A DNA stretch of 64,000 nt from Streptomyces caniferus (GCF_009811555.1 NZ_BLIN01000002.1:1302001-1366000); one strand, 5' to 3'. Positions 26,924-35,800 are shown, counted from the stretch's first letter. Notes: generated from the sequence alone by a model not told the origin. Program-made: numbers and translations.

Positions 26924-27475
26924 TCAGGCCGTACGGAAGACGATCGCCGTGGCCACCGCGGCCAGGCCCTCGGCGCGGCCGGTCAGCCCCAGCCCGTCCG
27001 AGGTCGTGCCGGAGACCGAGACCGGCGCGCCGGCGGCCGCCGACAGCGCCTTCTGCGCCTCGTCCCGCCGCTTGCCGACCTTCGGGCGGACGCCGATGAC
27101 CTGCACCGCGACATTGCCGATGGCGAAGCCCTCGGCCCGGACGATCCGGGCGGCCTCGGCCAGCAGCGTCACCCCGGAGGCGCCGGACCACTCGGGGCGG
27201 CTGGTGCCGAAGTGCGCCCCCAGATCGCCGACGCCGGCGGCCGAGAACAGCGCGTCACAGGCCGCGTGCGCGGCCACATCGCCGTCGCTGTGACCGGCCA
27301 GGCCGTAGCCGTCGCTCTCCGTGTCGTCCCAGAGCAGCCCGGCGCACCACAGCTCGCGGCCCTGCTCGAAGGCGTGCACGTCCGTGCCGATGCCGACGAG
27401 GGGGACGACGACGGGCGGGACCGCGGCCGGGGCGTCCGCGGCGGGCCGGGTTCCGTCGTGCTCAGACATAGCCAT
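26924..27475 (-). CDS. ispF: 2-C-methyl-D-erythritol 2,4-cyclodiphosphate synthase IspF
   Basis: 183 residues. It cyclises CDP-methylerythritol 2-phosphate in the MEP isoprenoid pathway. The metal-site motif GIGTDVHAF, the signature [14 protein letters not shown] and the C-terminal [14 protein letters not shown] are present. ATG 27475 has AGGAGG 8 nt upstream and overlaps the ispD stop by 14 bp, so the two are translationally coupled. A 20-residue Pro/Ala-rich extension precedes the core. Confidence 0.96.
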   Translation of the reverse strand: MAMSEHDGTRPAADAPAAVPPVVVPLVGIGTDVHAFEQGRELWCAGLLWDDTESDGYGLAGHSDGDVAAHAACDALFSAAGVGDLGAHFGTSRPEWSGASGVTLLAEAARIVRAEGFAIGNVAVQVIGVRPKVGKRRDEAQKALSAAAGAPVSVSGTTSDGLGLTGRAEGLAAVATAIVFRTA

Positions 27476-28208
27476 CGGTGGCCCTCCTGCGGGCGAGTAC
27501 GGCCTCGGCCAGGACCAGGTCCAGCGGCCGGGTCACCTTGAATGCTTCCTCGTGGCCCGGGACGACCACGACCGGCGAGCCGAGCCGTTCGACCAGCCCG
27601 GCGTCGTCGGTGGCGCCCTCGCCCTCGACGACGGTGTCGTGCGCCTTGCGCAGGGTCGCCAGGTCGAAGCCCTGCGGGGTCTGCACGGCGCGCAGCAGGG
27701 CCCGCTCCGGCGTGCCGACCACCGGCTCCGGGGTGCCCTGCGGCTGCGGGTCGACCTGCTTGACGGTGTCGGCGAGCGGCATCGCCGGGACGACGGCGGG
27801 CGCACCGTCGCGCACGGCGGCGACCACCGCGTCGACCGTCTCGACCGGGACCAGCGGGCGCGCGGCGTCATGCACCAGCACGACGTCGATGGTGTCCGGG
27901 AGCGCGGCCAGACCGAGCTGTACGGACTCCTGGCGGGTCCGGCCGCCGGGGACCACTTCGAGGTCGGTGCGCTCGGCGAGCGGGTGCTCGTGGAGGAGGT
28001 GGGCGACCTCGGCGGCGCCGTCGGGCGGGGCGACCACGACGATGAGCGAGACGGCGCGCGAGGCGGCCATCGCGCGGACGGCGTGCACCAGCATGGGCGT
28101 GCCGCCCAGGGCACGCAGCGCCTTGGGGGTGCCGGGACCGAGCCGGACACCGCGTCCGGCGGCGGGGATCACCGCGGCGGTGCGGACCGGGCGGGAGGGA
28201 TCTGACAT
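27462..28208 (-). CDS. ispD: 2-C-methyl-D-erythritol 4-phosphate cytidylyltransferase IspD
   Basis: 248 residues. It makes CDP-methylerythritol from CTP and MEP. The CTP-binding loop [20 protein letters not shown], the signature [11 protein letters not shown] and the late TDDAGLVER segment are visible. ATG 28208 is chosen because GGAG lies 6 nt upstream and the CTP loop then starts at the usual distance; the frame is open to 28430. It overlaps ispF downstream. Confidence 0.96.
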   Translation of the reverse strand: MSDPSRPVRTAAVIPAAGRGVRLGPGTPKALRALGGTPMLVHAVRAMAASRAVSLIVVVAPPDGAAEVAHLLHEHPLAERTDLEVVPGGRTRQESVQLGLAALPDTIDVVLVHDAARPLVPVETVDAVVAAVRDGAPAVVPAMPLADTVKQVDPQPQGTPEPVVGTPERALLRAVQTPQGFDLATLRKAHDTVVEGEGATDDAGLVERLGSPVVVVPGHEEAFKVTRPLDLVLAEAVLARRRATDGYV

Positions 28209-28446
28209 CGATGGCTCCGGAGTCCGGGGCGAGCCCGGAATTGACGCCGACAGGTTTGTTTCCTCGGGAGAGGTGGGTATGGCCCTGGAGGTAGCCCCGG
28301 CCGAAGGCTGGGGTCGTGCCGGACGCGACGCCTTGACCGGACCCTTCCGTGACAGCGGTCGAGGCAGCTGCCCGGGCCCGGCACACCACAGGGGGCCGGC
28401 ACGCGCCGGTCCCGGCAGGTCATACCCCATAAGTCAATGTCGCACA

Positions 28447-28539
28447 GTTCATGACACCGTGGTCATCAGACGACGTTCATGACGGCGCACAGTTCATGAC
28501 ACAGCGTTCATGACCGGCCTTCGTGGCACGGCTCATGAC
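28447..28539. repeat. Cluster of five GTTCATGAC repeats
   Basis: Copies at 28447-28455, 28475-28483, 28492-28500, 28506-28514 and (GCTCATGAC) 28531-28539, all in the same orientation. Two share a longer context, CACAGTTCATGACAC. Spacing is irregular (28, 17, 14 and 25 bp). They lie 240-330 bp upstream of ispD. Confidence 0.7.
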
Positions 28540-28572
28540 GCGGCAGCAGATATGCCGCAGCGCCCGGCAACA

Positions 28573-28595
28573 GACCGTTTCACGGGGAAACGGTC
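28573..28595 (-). terminator. Stem-loop downstream of carD
   Basis: Perfect 9-bp stem GACCGTTTC / GAAACGGTC with loop ACGGG, 65 bp past the carD stop. Confidence 0.55.
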
Positions 28596-28659
28596 GTCAC
28601 TCGGGCACCGCGGCATTGCTACGTCGTCGCTGCGTCGGATCTCGCCGACGCACACGTCG

Positions 28660-29142
28660 TCAGGACGCGAGTACCTCGTCGAGCAGGGCCTCGGCCTTGT
28701 CCTCGTTGGTGTTCTCCGCGAGGGCGAGCTCGCTCACCAGAATCTGGCGCGCCTTCGCGAGCATCCTCTTCTCACCGGCGGACAGTCCGCGCTCCCGCTC
28801 ACGCCGCCACAGGTCGCGCACGACTTCGGCGACCTTGATCACGTCACCGGAAGCGAGCTTCTCGAGATTTGCCTTGTAGCGACGGGACCAGTTCGTCGGC
28901 TCTTCGGCGTACGGTGCACGAAGCACCTCGAAGACCCGGTCCAGCCCGTCCTGACCAACCACGTCGCGTACGCCGACGAACTCCGCATTGTCCGCTGGCA
29001 CACGAACAGTCAAGTCGCCCTGGGCGACCTTCAGCACCAAGTAGGTCTTGTCCACGCCTTTGATCTGGCGAGTTTCGATGGCCTCGATCAGCGCGGCCCC
29101 GTGATGGGGATAGACCACGGTGTCGCCAACCTTGAACGTCAT
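28660..29142 (-). CDS. carD: CarD-family RNA polymerase-binding regulator
   Basis: 160 residues. CarD binds the RNA polymerase beta subunit and stabilises open complexes, especially at rRNA promoters. The N-terminal RID/Tudor-like domain begins [20 protein letters not shown]. The C-terminal helical domain carries the DNA-contacting Trp region ([34 protein letters not shown]). ATG 29142 gives the standard start. The ispDF pair follows on the same strand, the usual actinobacterial order. Confidence 0.97.
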   Translation of the reverse strand: MTFKVGDTVVYPHHGAALIEAIETRQIKGVDKTYLVLKVAQGDLTVRVPADNAEFVGVRDVVGQDGLDRVFEVLRAPYAEEPTNWSRRYKANLEKLASGDVIKVAEVVRDLWRRERERGLSAGEKRMLAKARQILVSELALAENTNEDKAEALLDEVLAS

Positions 29143-29981
29143 GTGACAGGTACCCCTTCCGTGGCTATCCATGCTAACACGGGAACGGACCGTTCTGAAT
29201 GGCGTTTTCGCAGGTCAGGGCATATCTCGGGGCTTGACAACAACGACCGGAACGTGCTGCGAAGGGCCTCGGGAGACGGGTATTCGCAGGTCGGAGGGGC
29301 TGCACGGGTGAGTGGAAACCCGCCCGTTACGTACCGGGAACGCGTGGATCGACGGCCTGAACGTCCCGTTTTGTGCGGATCCAGATGAGCGAGTTCCGGT
29401 ACTCCGTTCGGCTGCTCACGGGCCCCTCGGCGCAGATTCCTGAATTGATCACGATCGGCCGTCCCGAAGAGTGTGATCAATTCCGCGAGGCCTTCACATT
29501 CCCTGCGAATACTGCTTTTCCCCGGGGAGAAACCCATGGATCGCCACCCGAACGGCCGCTTGCCGAAAATTCCTTCCCTCTTCTCGGGGAACGTTCTCGC
29601 CGGATGATCTCGATGGGTGATCTCGATGCGCCCGGTCGCCGCACCCGTGCCGTGGTTGCGTGTCGCCCTCGGCGTTCTCCGGCGTGTTCTCCCGGCTGCT
29701 TCCCGGCGGATCGTGAAGCACGGTCAGCTTTCGCACCGTGAGCCCGCTTCCGGGGCCGGTGCAACGGCGCCCCGGCGGGTATCGCGGGCCGCTGATCGCG
29801 CTGGGGGCGGGTCGGGTGCGGCGGCGCGAGGACGGCTCGGTAACCTAGCGGCGCTGACACACCCTTAGGGCGGCTTTACGCACCCGTCGTCATGACGCGT
29901 ACGCAGTGCCGCCCCAGCCGTCCATCCGCGACCGGGCACGAACGTTCGGCCGCCGTAGCTCGTCAAGGAGATGCCGCCGCC
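29143..29981. other. Long carD-lipoprotein intergenic region
   Basis: About 840 bp with no supported gene. Its first part must hold the carD promoter (minus strand). A perfect 11-bp inverted repeat occurs at 29442-29483, and a short duplication GATCTCGATG around 29606-29630. Open frames here have poor codon bias. Confidence 0.5.
29442..29483. repeat. Perfect inverted repeat GAATTGATCAC / GTGATCAATTC
   Basis: 11-bp arms at 29442-29452 and 29473-29483 with a 20-bp spacer. AT-rich arms in GC-rich surroundings suggest a protein-binding site or an RNA hairpin rather than chance. Confidence 0.6.
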
Positions 29982-30620
29982 GTGAGCCGCAGCCTTCGAC
30001 GCGGCGTCCTCGCCGCCACCGTCCTCTCGCTCTCGATCGCCACGCTGTCCGCGTGCGGGGCCGGGAACGATGCCCAGACGCTGGAGGTCAAGCCGGACAA
30101 CGCCGCGACCTCCGTCGGCGGCATCAAGATCCAGAACATCAACGTGATCACCCAGCCCGATGTGAACGCCAAGGGCCCGGCAGTGGTGGCCGCGACGGTG
30201 TTCAACAACGGTGCCAAGGACCAGAAGCTGACCGCGATCTCCGTCGACGGCACCGGCCAGTCGGCCAAGCTCTCGCCCGCGGGCGGTGGCTCGGGCCCGA
30301 TCACCGTGCCGGCCGGGGGCTCCGTGGTGCTCGGTGGCAAGGGCAACGCCTCGGCCGTCCTGAGCAGCGGCCGTGAGGCCGTCAAGGACGGGAACGTACA
30401 GCCCCTGACCTTCAACATCACCTCGCTCGGCAAGGTGAAGGTCCACGCCTACGTGGTCCCCGCGACGAACTACTTCGAGGGCTACGGTCCCTCGCAGCTC
30501 CCGCAGGCGTCCGGCTCGCCGTCCCCGTCCGGTTCGGCCAAGCCGTCCCAGTCGGGCAAGCCGTCCGGTTCGGCCTCCCCGTCCGGCTCCCCCACGGCGT
30601 CGGCGCACAGCGGTCACTGA
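29982..30620 (+). CDS. Putative lipoprotein
   Basis: 212 residues. A signal peptide ends in the lipobox LSAC (Cys about residue 25), so the mature protein is lipid-anchored outside the membrane. A beta-rich central region (IKIQNINVITQPDVNAKGPA, VVLGGKGNASAVL, FNITSLGKVKVHAYVVPA) resembles copper-chaperone/DUF461-type lipoproteins. A Ser/Pro/Gly/Lys-rich tail follows, with repeated SGxPSGS-like units. GTG 29982 is placed so that the signal peptide starts MSRSLRRG; AAGGAG is 12 nt upstream. It converges on phoP across a strong terminator. Function unknown. Confidence 0.8.
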   Translation: MSRSLRRGVLAATVLSLSIATLSACGAGNDAQTLEVKPDNAATSVGGIKIQNINVITQPDVNAKGPAVVAATVFNNGAKDQKLTAISVDGTGQSAKLSPAGGGSGPITVPAGGSVVLGGKGNASAVLSSGREAVKDGNVQPLTFNITSLGKVKVHAYVVPATNYFEGYGPSQLPQASGSPSPSGSAKPSQSGKPSGSASPSGSPTASAHSGH

Positions 30621-30645
30621 CCCCGCCCGCGCCACGCGTGCCACA

Positions 30646-30692
30646 ACGCCTCAGGGGCGCTCCTCCGGATCGGAGGGGCGCCCCTGAGGCGT
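30646..30692. terminator. Bidirectional terminator between lipoprotein gene and phoP
   Basis: Nearly perfect long stem ACGCCTCAGGGGCGC / GCGCCCCTGAGGCGT with an inner CCTCC/GGAGG pairing. It would serve both convergent genes. Confidence 0.85.
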
Positions 30693-30784
30693 ACTCCCGC
30701 GGCGCGCGGGCCGGTGGCCGGTGAGCGCCCCCTGCGCGCGTGGCCCGTGCGCTGTGCGGCTCGTGCTTCGGGCGGCCCGGAGCT

Positions 30785-31465
30785 TTACGGCTCGAACTTG
30801 TAGCCCAGGCCGCGGACCGTGACGAGGTAGCGCGGCGCGCCCGGGTCGGGCTCGATCTTGGCGCGCAGCCGCTTGACGTGCACGTCCAGGGTCTTGGTGT
30901 CGCCCACGTAGTCGGCGCCCCAGACCCGGTCGATGAGCTGCATCCGGGTCAGCACGCGGCCGGCGTTGCGCAGCAGCATCTCCAGGAGGTCGAACTCCTT
31001 CAGGGGCAGGTCGACCTTGCCGCCGGAGACCGTGACGACATGGCGGTCCACGTCCATCCGGACCGGGCCGGCCTCCAGCGCCTGCGGGGTGACCTCCTCC
31101 GGCTCGCCGCGGCGGCGCATCACCGCACGGATGCGGGCGACCAGTTCGCGGGAGGAGAAGGGCTTGGTGACGTAGTCGTCGGCCCCTATCTCCAGGCCGA
31201 CGACCTTGTCGATCTCACTGTCCTTGGCGGTCACCATGATGACCGGGACGTTGGAGCGGCCACGCAGCTGGCGGCAGACCTCGGTGCCGGGCAGGCCCGG
31301 CAGCATCAGGTCGAGCAGGACGAGGTCGGCGCCGTTGCGCTCGAACTCGTCGAGTCCGTCGGGGCCCGTAGCCGCGATGGCGACCTCGAAACCCTCCTTG
31401 CGGAGCATGTACGACAGTGCGTCGCTGAACGATTCCTCGTCCTCGACGACAAGCACTCGGGTCAC
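30785..31465 (-). CDS. phoP: PhoP response regulator (OmpR family, phosphate control)
   Basis: 226 residues. The receiver domain has acidic pocket EDE (9-11), phospho-acceptor Asp52 in LLDLMLPG, Thr79 and Lys101 in TKPF. The C-terminal OmpR-type winged helix ends in VRGLGYKFEP. It belongs to the SenX3-RegX3/PhoR-PhoP type; position next to phoR and divergent phoU with GTTCACC direct repeats identifies it as the Streptomyces phosphate regulator. Its GTG start overlaps the phoR stop by 4 nt (GTGA), so translation is coupled. Confidence 0.96.
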   Translation of the reverse strand: MTRVLVVEDEESFSDALSYMLRKEGFEVAIAATGPDGLDEFERNGADLVLLDLMLPGLPGTEVCRQLRGRSNVPVIMVTAKDSEIDKVVGLEIGADDYVTKPFSSRELVARIRAVMRRRGEPEEVTPQALEAGPVRMDVDRHVVTVSGGKVDLPLKEFDLLEMLLRNAGRVLTRMQLIDRVWGADYVGDTKTLDVHVKRLRAKIEPDPGAPRYLVTVRGLGYKFEP

Positions 31466-32784
31466 GGAAGGACCTCCGGGGCTGGGTGAGCAGGGAGCGG
31501 ATCGTTGAAGGTCTCGTACGGGCGGTCCTCGTCGTCGAGGCCCTCCGCGGAGGGGTCGGCGGGCCGTTCGCGGTCGCGCACGGCTCCGGCTTCCGGGAGA
31601 CGCAGGGTGAAGGTGGAGCCCTGTCCCTCAGCGCTCCACACCGTGACCTCCCCGCCGTGCGAGGCGGCCACATGCTTGACGATGGCGAGGCCGAGACCGG
31701 TCCCGCCGGTAGCGCGCGAGCGCGCCGGGTCCACACGGTAGAACCGCTCGAAGACGCGGTCCCGGTCCTTTTCGGATATCCCGATGCCCTGGTCGGTCAC
31801 CGCGATCTCGATCAGGTCGCCGCCGGGCGCGGAGACGCGGCGTCCGGCGATCCCGACGCGGGTGCGTGCCGGGGAGTAGTTGACGGCGTTCTCGACGAGG
31901 TTGCCCAGGGCCGCGGCGAGCTGGCCGCGATTTCCCCAGATGTGCAGGTCATCGGCGCCGCCCTCGCGTCGCGCGCCGCCGCCCCGGGCGGCGGACCCCT
32001 CGGGTCCGACGATGGAGCTGGCCATGGTGATCTGCTTCGCGCCGGCCTGCTGGCGGCAGCGGTCCATCGCCTCGGCGACCAGCTCGTCGACCCGGACCGG
32101 CTCGGCGTCCTCCAGCGGGTTGTCGTTCTGCACCCGGGAGAGGTCGATGAGCTCCTGGACGAGGTTGGTCAGGCGGGTGGCCTCGTTCTGCATCCGGCCG
32201 GCGAAGCGCTCGACGGCCTCGGGGTCGTCGCTGGCGTCCATCACGGCCTCGGAGAGCAGCGACAGGGCGCCCACAGGGGTCTTGAGCTCATGGCTGACGT
32301 TGGCCACGAAGTCGCGGCGGACCGCTTCTATGCGGCGGGCCTCCGTGAGGTCCTCGACCAGCAGCAGGACGAGCCGGGAGCCGAGCGGGGCGACTCTGGC
32401 GGAGACCGCGAGCGCCTCGCCGCGGCCGGTGCCGCGGCGCGGCAGATCCAGCTCGACCTGGCGTATCTCGCCGTCCCTGCGGGTGTCGCGGGCCATCTGC
32501 ATCATCGGCTCGACGGCGAGCTTGCCGCCGCGGACCAGGCCGAGGGCGTAGGCGGCGGAGCTGGCCTTGACGACGGCGTCGGCCTCGTCGAGCACCACGG
32601 CCGAGGAGCGGAGCACCGAGAGCACGGTGTCGACCCCGGGCGGCAGCACGGCGTCCGTGTGCAGGGAGGTGCGGGTGGGTTTGGCCTGGTCGCGTTCGCT
32701 CCAGCGGAACGCCAGCATGGCGAAGACACCGGTGCAGAGCCCGGCGATCGCAGCCACTGCGGCGACGGCCGCGTCCACGTTCAT
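31462..32784 (-). CDS. phoR: PhoR sensor histidine kinase (phosphate control)
   Basis: 440 residues. A single N-terminal membrane helix (about 5-26) is followed by a PAS-like region, then HisKA with phospho-acceptor His165 in ANVSHELKTPVG and an HATPase domain: N-box NLVENAVNYS, G1 VTDQGIGIS, G2 GGTGLGLAIVKH. There is no extracellular sensor loop, typical of SenX3/PhoR. It phosphorylates PhoP under phosphate limitation. It is divergent from phoU, with PHO-box-like arrays in the shared region. Confidence 0.95.
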   Translation of the reverse strand: MNVDAAVAAVAAIAGLCTGVFAMLAFRWSERDQAKPTRTSLHTDAVLPPGVDTVLSVLRSSAVVLDEADAVVKASSAAYALGLVRGGKLAVEPMMQMARDTRRDGEIRQVELDLPRRGTGRGEALAVSARVAPLGSRLVLLLVEDLTEARRIEAVRRDFVANVSHELKTPVGALSLLSEAVMDASDDPEAVERFAGRMQNEATRLTNLVQELIDLSRVQNDNPLEDAEPVRVDELVAEAMDRCRQQAGAKQITMASSIVGPEGSAARGGGARREGGADDLHIWGNRGQLAAALGNLVENAVNYSPARTRVGIAGRRVSAPGGDLIEIAVTDQGIGISEKDRDRVFERFYRVDPARSRATGGTGLGLAIVKHVAASHGGEVTVWSAEGQGSTFTLRLPEAGAVRDRERPADPSAEGLDDEDRPYETFNDPLPAHPAPEVLP

Positions 32785-32857
32785 GACTCCAGGTTATGCG
32801 CCTGGTCCGGCACTTCCCCAGCCATGCGGGGCCCTGCTCGAACAGCCGTCGCCCAGA

Positions 32858-32890
32858 GTTCACCGTCACGTCCACACCGGTTCACTCCGG
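32858..32890 (+). promoter_or_regulatory. PHO box array 1
   Basis: Three 11-nt units: GTTCACCGTCA, CGTCCACACCG and GTTCACTCCGG. Units 1 and 3 fit the PhoP direct-repeat consensus; unit 2 is degenerate. Confidence 0.75.
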
Positions 32891-33019
32891 AGGCCGGTGC
32901 GGGACGGGCGGGCGCCCGGCAGACGTCCCTAGGGAAACCGGTACGGGCGCGCCACCCCTCCGGCGCTCGGCCAGGTGAACCGCGTCACCGCCCTCGGGGC
33001 CGTGGTTGCGTCGCCCAGA

Positions 33020-33052
33020 GTTCACCTCCACGACGGCACCGGTTCACCCCCG
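33020..33052 (+). promoter_or_regulatory. PHO box array 2
   Basis: Three 11-nt units: GTTCACCTCCA, CGACGGCACCG and GTTCACCCCCG. Architecture is the same as array 1, including the preceding GTCGCCCAGA. Confidence 0.75.
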
Positions 33053-33323
33053 GTGGCAGCGCAGGTCGCGCGGTGCCCGCAGGGTGACGGTGCGGGTGCC
33101 GGACGGCTCGGCTCCGACGCGCGGCCGGACACCCTGAGCGACCGCGGGGCCACGGTCCGCCGGAGCACCGGCGCCGCGGCGGGCCGGCTCCGTGGAGCAC
33201 CGCCCTTTCGGGACACGGGCCGCGCGGACACCGTCCGTGAGAGCGTGGGCACAGGTCACCCTGCACCCCGTTCCACCTCCCACCCACGCCACACCACCAC
33301 ATCGATGCGAGAGAAGGTCACAG

Positions 33324-34001
33324 ATGCGGGACGCGTACCACGAGGAGCTGGATTCGATCGGCGAGGGCCTGGTCGAGATGGCCCGGCTCGTCGGCTCCGC
33401 GATCGGGCGCGCCACCACGGCGATACTCGACGCGGACCTCAAGCTGGCCGAGAACGTCATCGCCGCCGACGAGAAGGTCGACGACCTCCAGCGCGATCTG
33501 GAGGCCCGTGCGATCGCCCTGCTGGCGCGGCAGCAGCCGGTCGCCACCGACCTGCGGATCGTCGTCACCTCGCTGCGGATGAGCGCCGACCTGGAGCGCT
33601 CCGGCGACCTGGCCCAGCACGTGGCCAAGCTGTCGCGGCTGCGCTTCCCGGAGACGGCCGTACCGCAGGACCTGCACGCCACCATCCTGGAGATGGGGCA
33701 GCTGGCGCAGCGCCTGATGGCCAAGGCCGCCGAGGTCATCATCACCAAGGACGTCGATCTCGCACTGCAGCTGGAGCAGGACGACGACGCGATGGACATG
33801 CTGCACCGCACCCTCTTCCAGCACCTGATGGACGACCGCTGGAAGCACGGCATCGAGACGGCCGTGGACGTGACCCTGCTGGGCCGCTACTACGAGCGTT
33901 TCGCGGACCACGCGGTCTCCGTCGCCAAGCGGGTCGTCTACCTCGTGACCGGCGAGCACGCCGACGAGATCGCCCCGCCGACGGCGGTGGAAGGCGCCTA
34001 A
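33324..34001 (+). CDS. phoU: PhoU phosphate-transport regulator
   Basis: 225 residues forming two PhoU three-helix repeats. Metal-site-like segments ADEKVDDLQRDLE and QDDDAMDMLHRTL, and the conserved LGRYYERFADHAVSVAKRVVYLVTGE split across the second repeat, are visible. PhoU modulates PhoR signalling and phosphate uptake. ATG 33324 (AAGG upstream) starts MRDAYHEELDSI. It is divergent from phoR and under the PHO-box arrays. Confidence 0.95.
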   Translation: MRDAYHEELDSIGEGLVEMARLVGSAIGRATTAILDADLKLAENVIAADEKVDDLQRDLEARAIALLARQQPVATDLRIVVTSLRMSADLERSGDLAQHVAKLSRLRFPETAVPQDLHATILEMGQLAQRLMAKAAEVIITKDVDLALQLEQDDDAMDMLHRTLFQHLMDDRWKHGIETAVDVTLLGRYYERFADHAVSVAKRVVYLVTGEHADEIAPPTAVEGA

Positions 34002-34136
34002 CCGCGGCAGCGGGAGGAGGGTGCGAGTCCGCCCTCTGGGCCGCCGTGCGCCGTTGACGTGTGCCTCCACGCGCCGTTGACGCGCCTCGGCACCCGGGCT
34101 TGCAATGGGCACCAGGTGACCCCTAGGAGGCAATGC

Positions 34137-34292
34137 ATGGCACCCATGGCGGACTCCCCCAACCCCGCGCCCCACGACGCGACGGCCGTCGAGCGTCCAC
34201 GGCTCCCGTTGCTCGGCGCCTGCGGCTGCGGCCCCGGCTGCAGCTGCGGCTGCCAGTCGGGCGGACCGTGCCAGTGCGGCGGTGGCTGCTAG
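34137..34292 (+). CDS. Cys-rich mini-protein, metallothionein-like
   Basis: 51 residues. After a polar Pro/Ala half, the last 25 residues hold eight Cys spaced as ACGCGPGCSCGCQSGGPCQC, then GGGC, a pattern suited to binding soft metals (Cu, Zn, Cd) in the cytoplasm. ATG 34137 has AGGAGG 6 nt upstream; ATG 34133 in another frame is too close to it. It faces an SCO4226-like nickel-binding protein gene. Too short for family assignment; metal binding is inferred from Cys content. Confidence 0.7.
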   Translation: MAPMADSPNPAPHDATAVERPRLPLLGACGCGPGCSCGCQSGGPCQCGGGC

Positions 34293-34404
34293 CGACCGTC
34301 ACGGCACAGCCACTACGGCACAGCGCCATTGCGGCCCCGGCCCGAGGAGCTCCACGCCCCTCGGGCCGGGGCCGCTGCCGGTCGGTCGGCCTCTTCGCGG
34401 TCGG

Positions 34405-34653
34405 TCAGAGGGAGACCGACAGCTGATGGATCTCGTCGGCCTTGTGGCCGGCCCGCTCGTGGATGCGTTGCACGGCCCCCGCCGACGGCGCATCCGACAG
34501 GCAGAAGACATCTCCGGAGTCGGTGTCGGCCCAGGCGTGCTCGAAGGTCACGCCCTCCTCGCTCTGGATGGCGAGATCGGCCTGGTGCGCCGCCTTGATG
34601 TCGTCGGGGCCGAGGCCCTTCATGCCGTGATGGATGTCCATGAATTTGGGCAT
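34405..34653 (-). CDS. SCO4226-family nickel-binding protein (DUF4242)
   Basis: 82 residues starting MPKFMDIHHGMKGLGPDDIK, the same length and layout as S. coelicolor SCO4226, a small ferredoxin-fold nickel-binding protein. Conserved His residues (MDIHHGM, then FEHAW) and VFCLSDAPS support the family. ATG 34653 has AAGGA 9 nt upstream; ATG 34662 is an alternative. It converges on the Cys-rich mini-protein gene, pairing two likely metal-binding proteins. Confidence 0.88.
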   Translation of the reverse strand: MPKFMDIHHGMKGLGPDDIKAAHQADLAIQSEEGVTFEHAWADTDSGDVFCLSDAPSAGAVQRIHERAGHKADEIHQLSVSL

Positions 34654-34999
34654 CGGGCTCATCCTTCCGGTCGCGGACGGTCAGTGCCCCCGGCGCTCCC
34701 CCGCGCCCCTCTCTCCATGCTGCCTCCGGACACCGCGGTTCTCGTCCCCAGGGCTCACCGCCCGTTACGCTCCACCGCTCACCACGGCAACCGCCCGCTG
34801 CTCTTCCACTTCCCCTGCGCCCGGGGCACAGGTGCCGACCGCCCCCAGGCGCTGCGGGACACCCCGTAAGCTTCCGATCCGCCGGGGAACTCGGTCTGCG
34901 AGGCGGGCCCGAGTCCTCCGCACGGGGTGGGAGGTCGGCGCCCTGGTGCGACAGCCGTCCACGGGCCGCCTCCCGACACGATCGTGGAGATAGGTCCGC

Positions 35000-35749
35000 A
35001 TGCCCCACGAAGACCCGCGCTACCTGCTCGTGCAGGCCCGATCCGAGCCCTCCCCCTTGTACGAGCCGTACGGGGGCGGGACGCACGAGGACCTCGAGAC
35101 CTTCACTGCCGGCGTGCCGCTGGACGACCTGGCCCTGGGCCTGCCGGAAGACCTGGCGCACGCGCTGCGCTCATGGTCGCTGTCCCGTCCGCCGGGCGGT
35201 TTCACCGCCCGCCCGGACCTGCGGGCTCACGTCAAGCAGGGCCTGGTGGCGGCTCGGCGACTGGCCGGGCACCTCGGGCCCCCGTGGGCGGTGCGCTACT
35301 GGGACGAGCGCCACCGGACAGCGAAGTGGGTGTGCTGGGGCTGCGAGCGCCTGCACTGGGAACACGACAGCCACGGCATACCTCCGCACCCGGTGGACCT
35401 CATCGTCGAGGGCGAGTTCCGGTTCGGTCCGCTGCGCTCCGACGGTTTCGGAGACTTCTTCCCCGATGATCCGGCCGCCGCCCTGGACCTGTCCGACGGT
35501 CTCGTCGCCGCCCTGTACGGGTGGGCGGACGAGATCGACACCACCCTGAACCTGGAGATCCGCGACCGGGAGGAGGGCAAGTACGACGACACCTGGCAGC
35601 GACTGTTCCACGAGGGCCGAGACCTGGCCCGACGGGTCGCCCACGAACTCGGCCCCGCCTGGACGGTGACCTACAAGGGCCTGGTGAACGGCGGCCTGGC
35701 CGCGATGACGTACGTCGAGTGGCAGGGAGACCGGGAATTGCCGGCATGA
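35000..35749 (+). CDS. Conserved hypothetical protein with internal duplication
   Basis: 249 residues, soluble. Two halves share a helical segment followed by a strand: KQGLVAARRLAGHLGPPWAV and HEGRDLARRVAHELGPAWTV, each then continuing RYWD or TYKG. A Trp/Cys stretch, KWVCWGCERLHW, and acidic patches lie between. No known domain is recognised. AGGTCCGC precedes ATG 35000, with GGAG 10 nt upstream. Plausibly a Streptomyces-specific cytoplasmic protein; function unknown. Confidence 0.6.
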   Translation: MPHEDPRYLLVQARSEPSPLYEPYGGGTHEDLETFTAGVPLDDLALGLPEDLAHALRSWSLSRPPGGFTARPDLRAHVKQGLVAARRLAGHLGPPWAVRYWDERHRTAKWVCWGCERLHWEHDSHGIPPHPVDLIVEGEFRFGPLRSDGFGDFFPDDPAAALDLSDGLVAALYGWADEIDTTLNLEIRDREEGKYDDTWQRLFHEGRDLARRVAHELGPAWTVTYKGLVNGGLAAMTYVEWQGDRELPA

Positions 35750-35800
35750 GCCGAACGCGGCGGGCGGGGGCGGAGGCGGAGCACGGACGTGCCGGCTGGG

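Larger units (their letters stand above)
28209..28659. other. carD-ispD intergenic region with TTCATGAC repeats
   Basis: No gene. It contains five near-identical direct copies of GTTCATGAC (28447-28539) and a perfect stem-loop (28573-28595) that could end the carD transcript. Confidence 0.6.
32785..33323. promoter_or_regulatory. phoRP-phoU divergent promoter region
   Basis: 540 bp without genes. It holds two arrays of three 11-nt direct repeat units with the GTTCACC core (32858-32890 and 33020-33052) and a single reverse-oriented GGTGAAC (32974-32980). Confidence 0.75.

Noticed and set aside
28573..28595. GTTTCACGGGGAAAC resembles a chromosomal parS site
   Set aside because: parS needs the 14-bp palindrome GTTTCACGTGAAAC; here the centre is one base longer and asymmetric (ACGGG), and perfect flanking pairing marks it as a hairpin.
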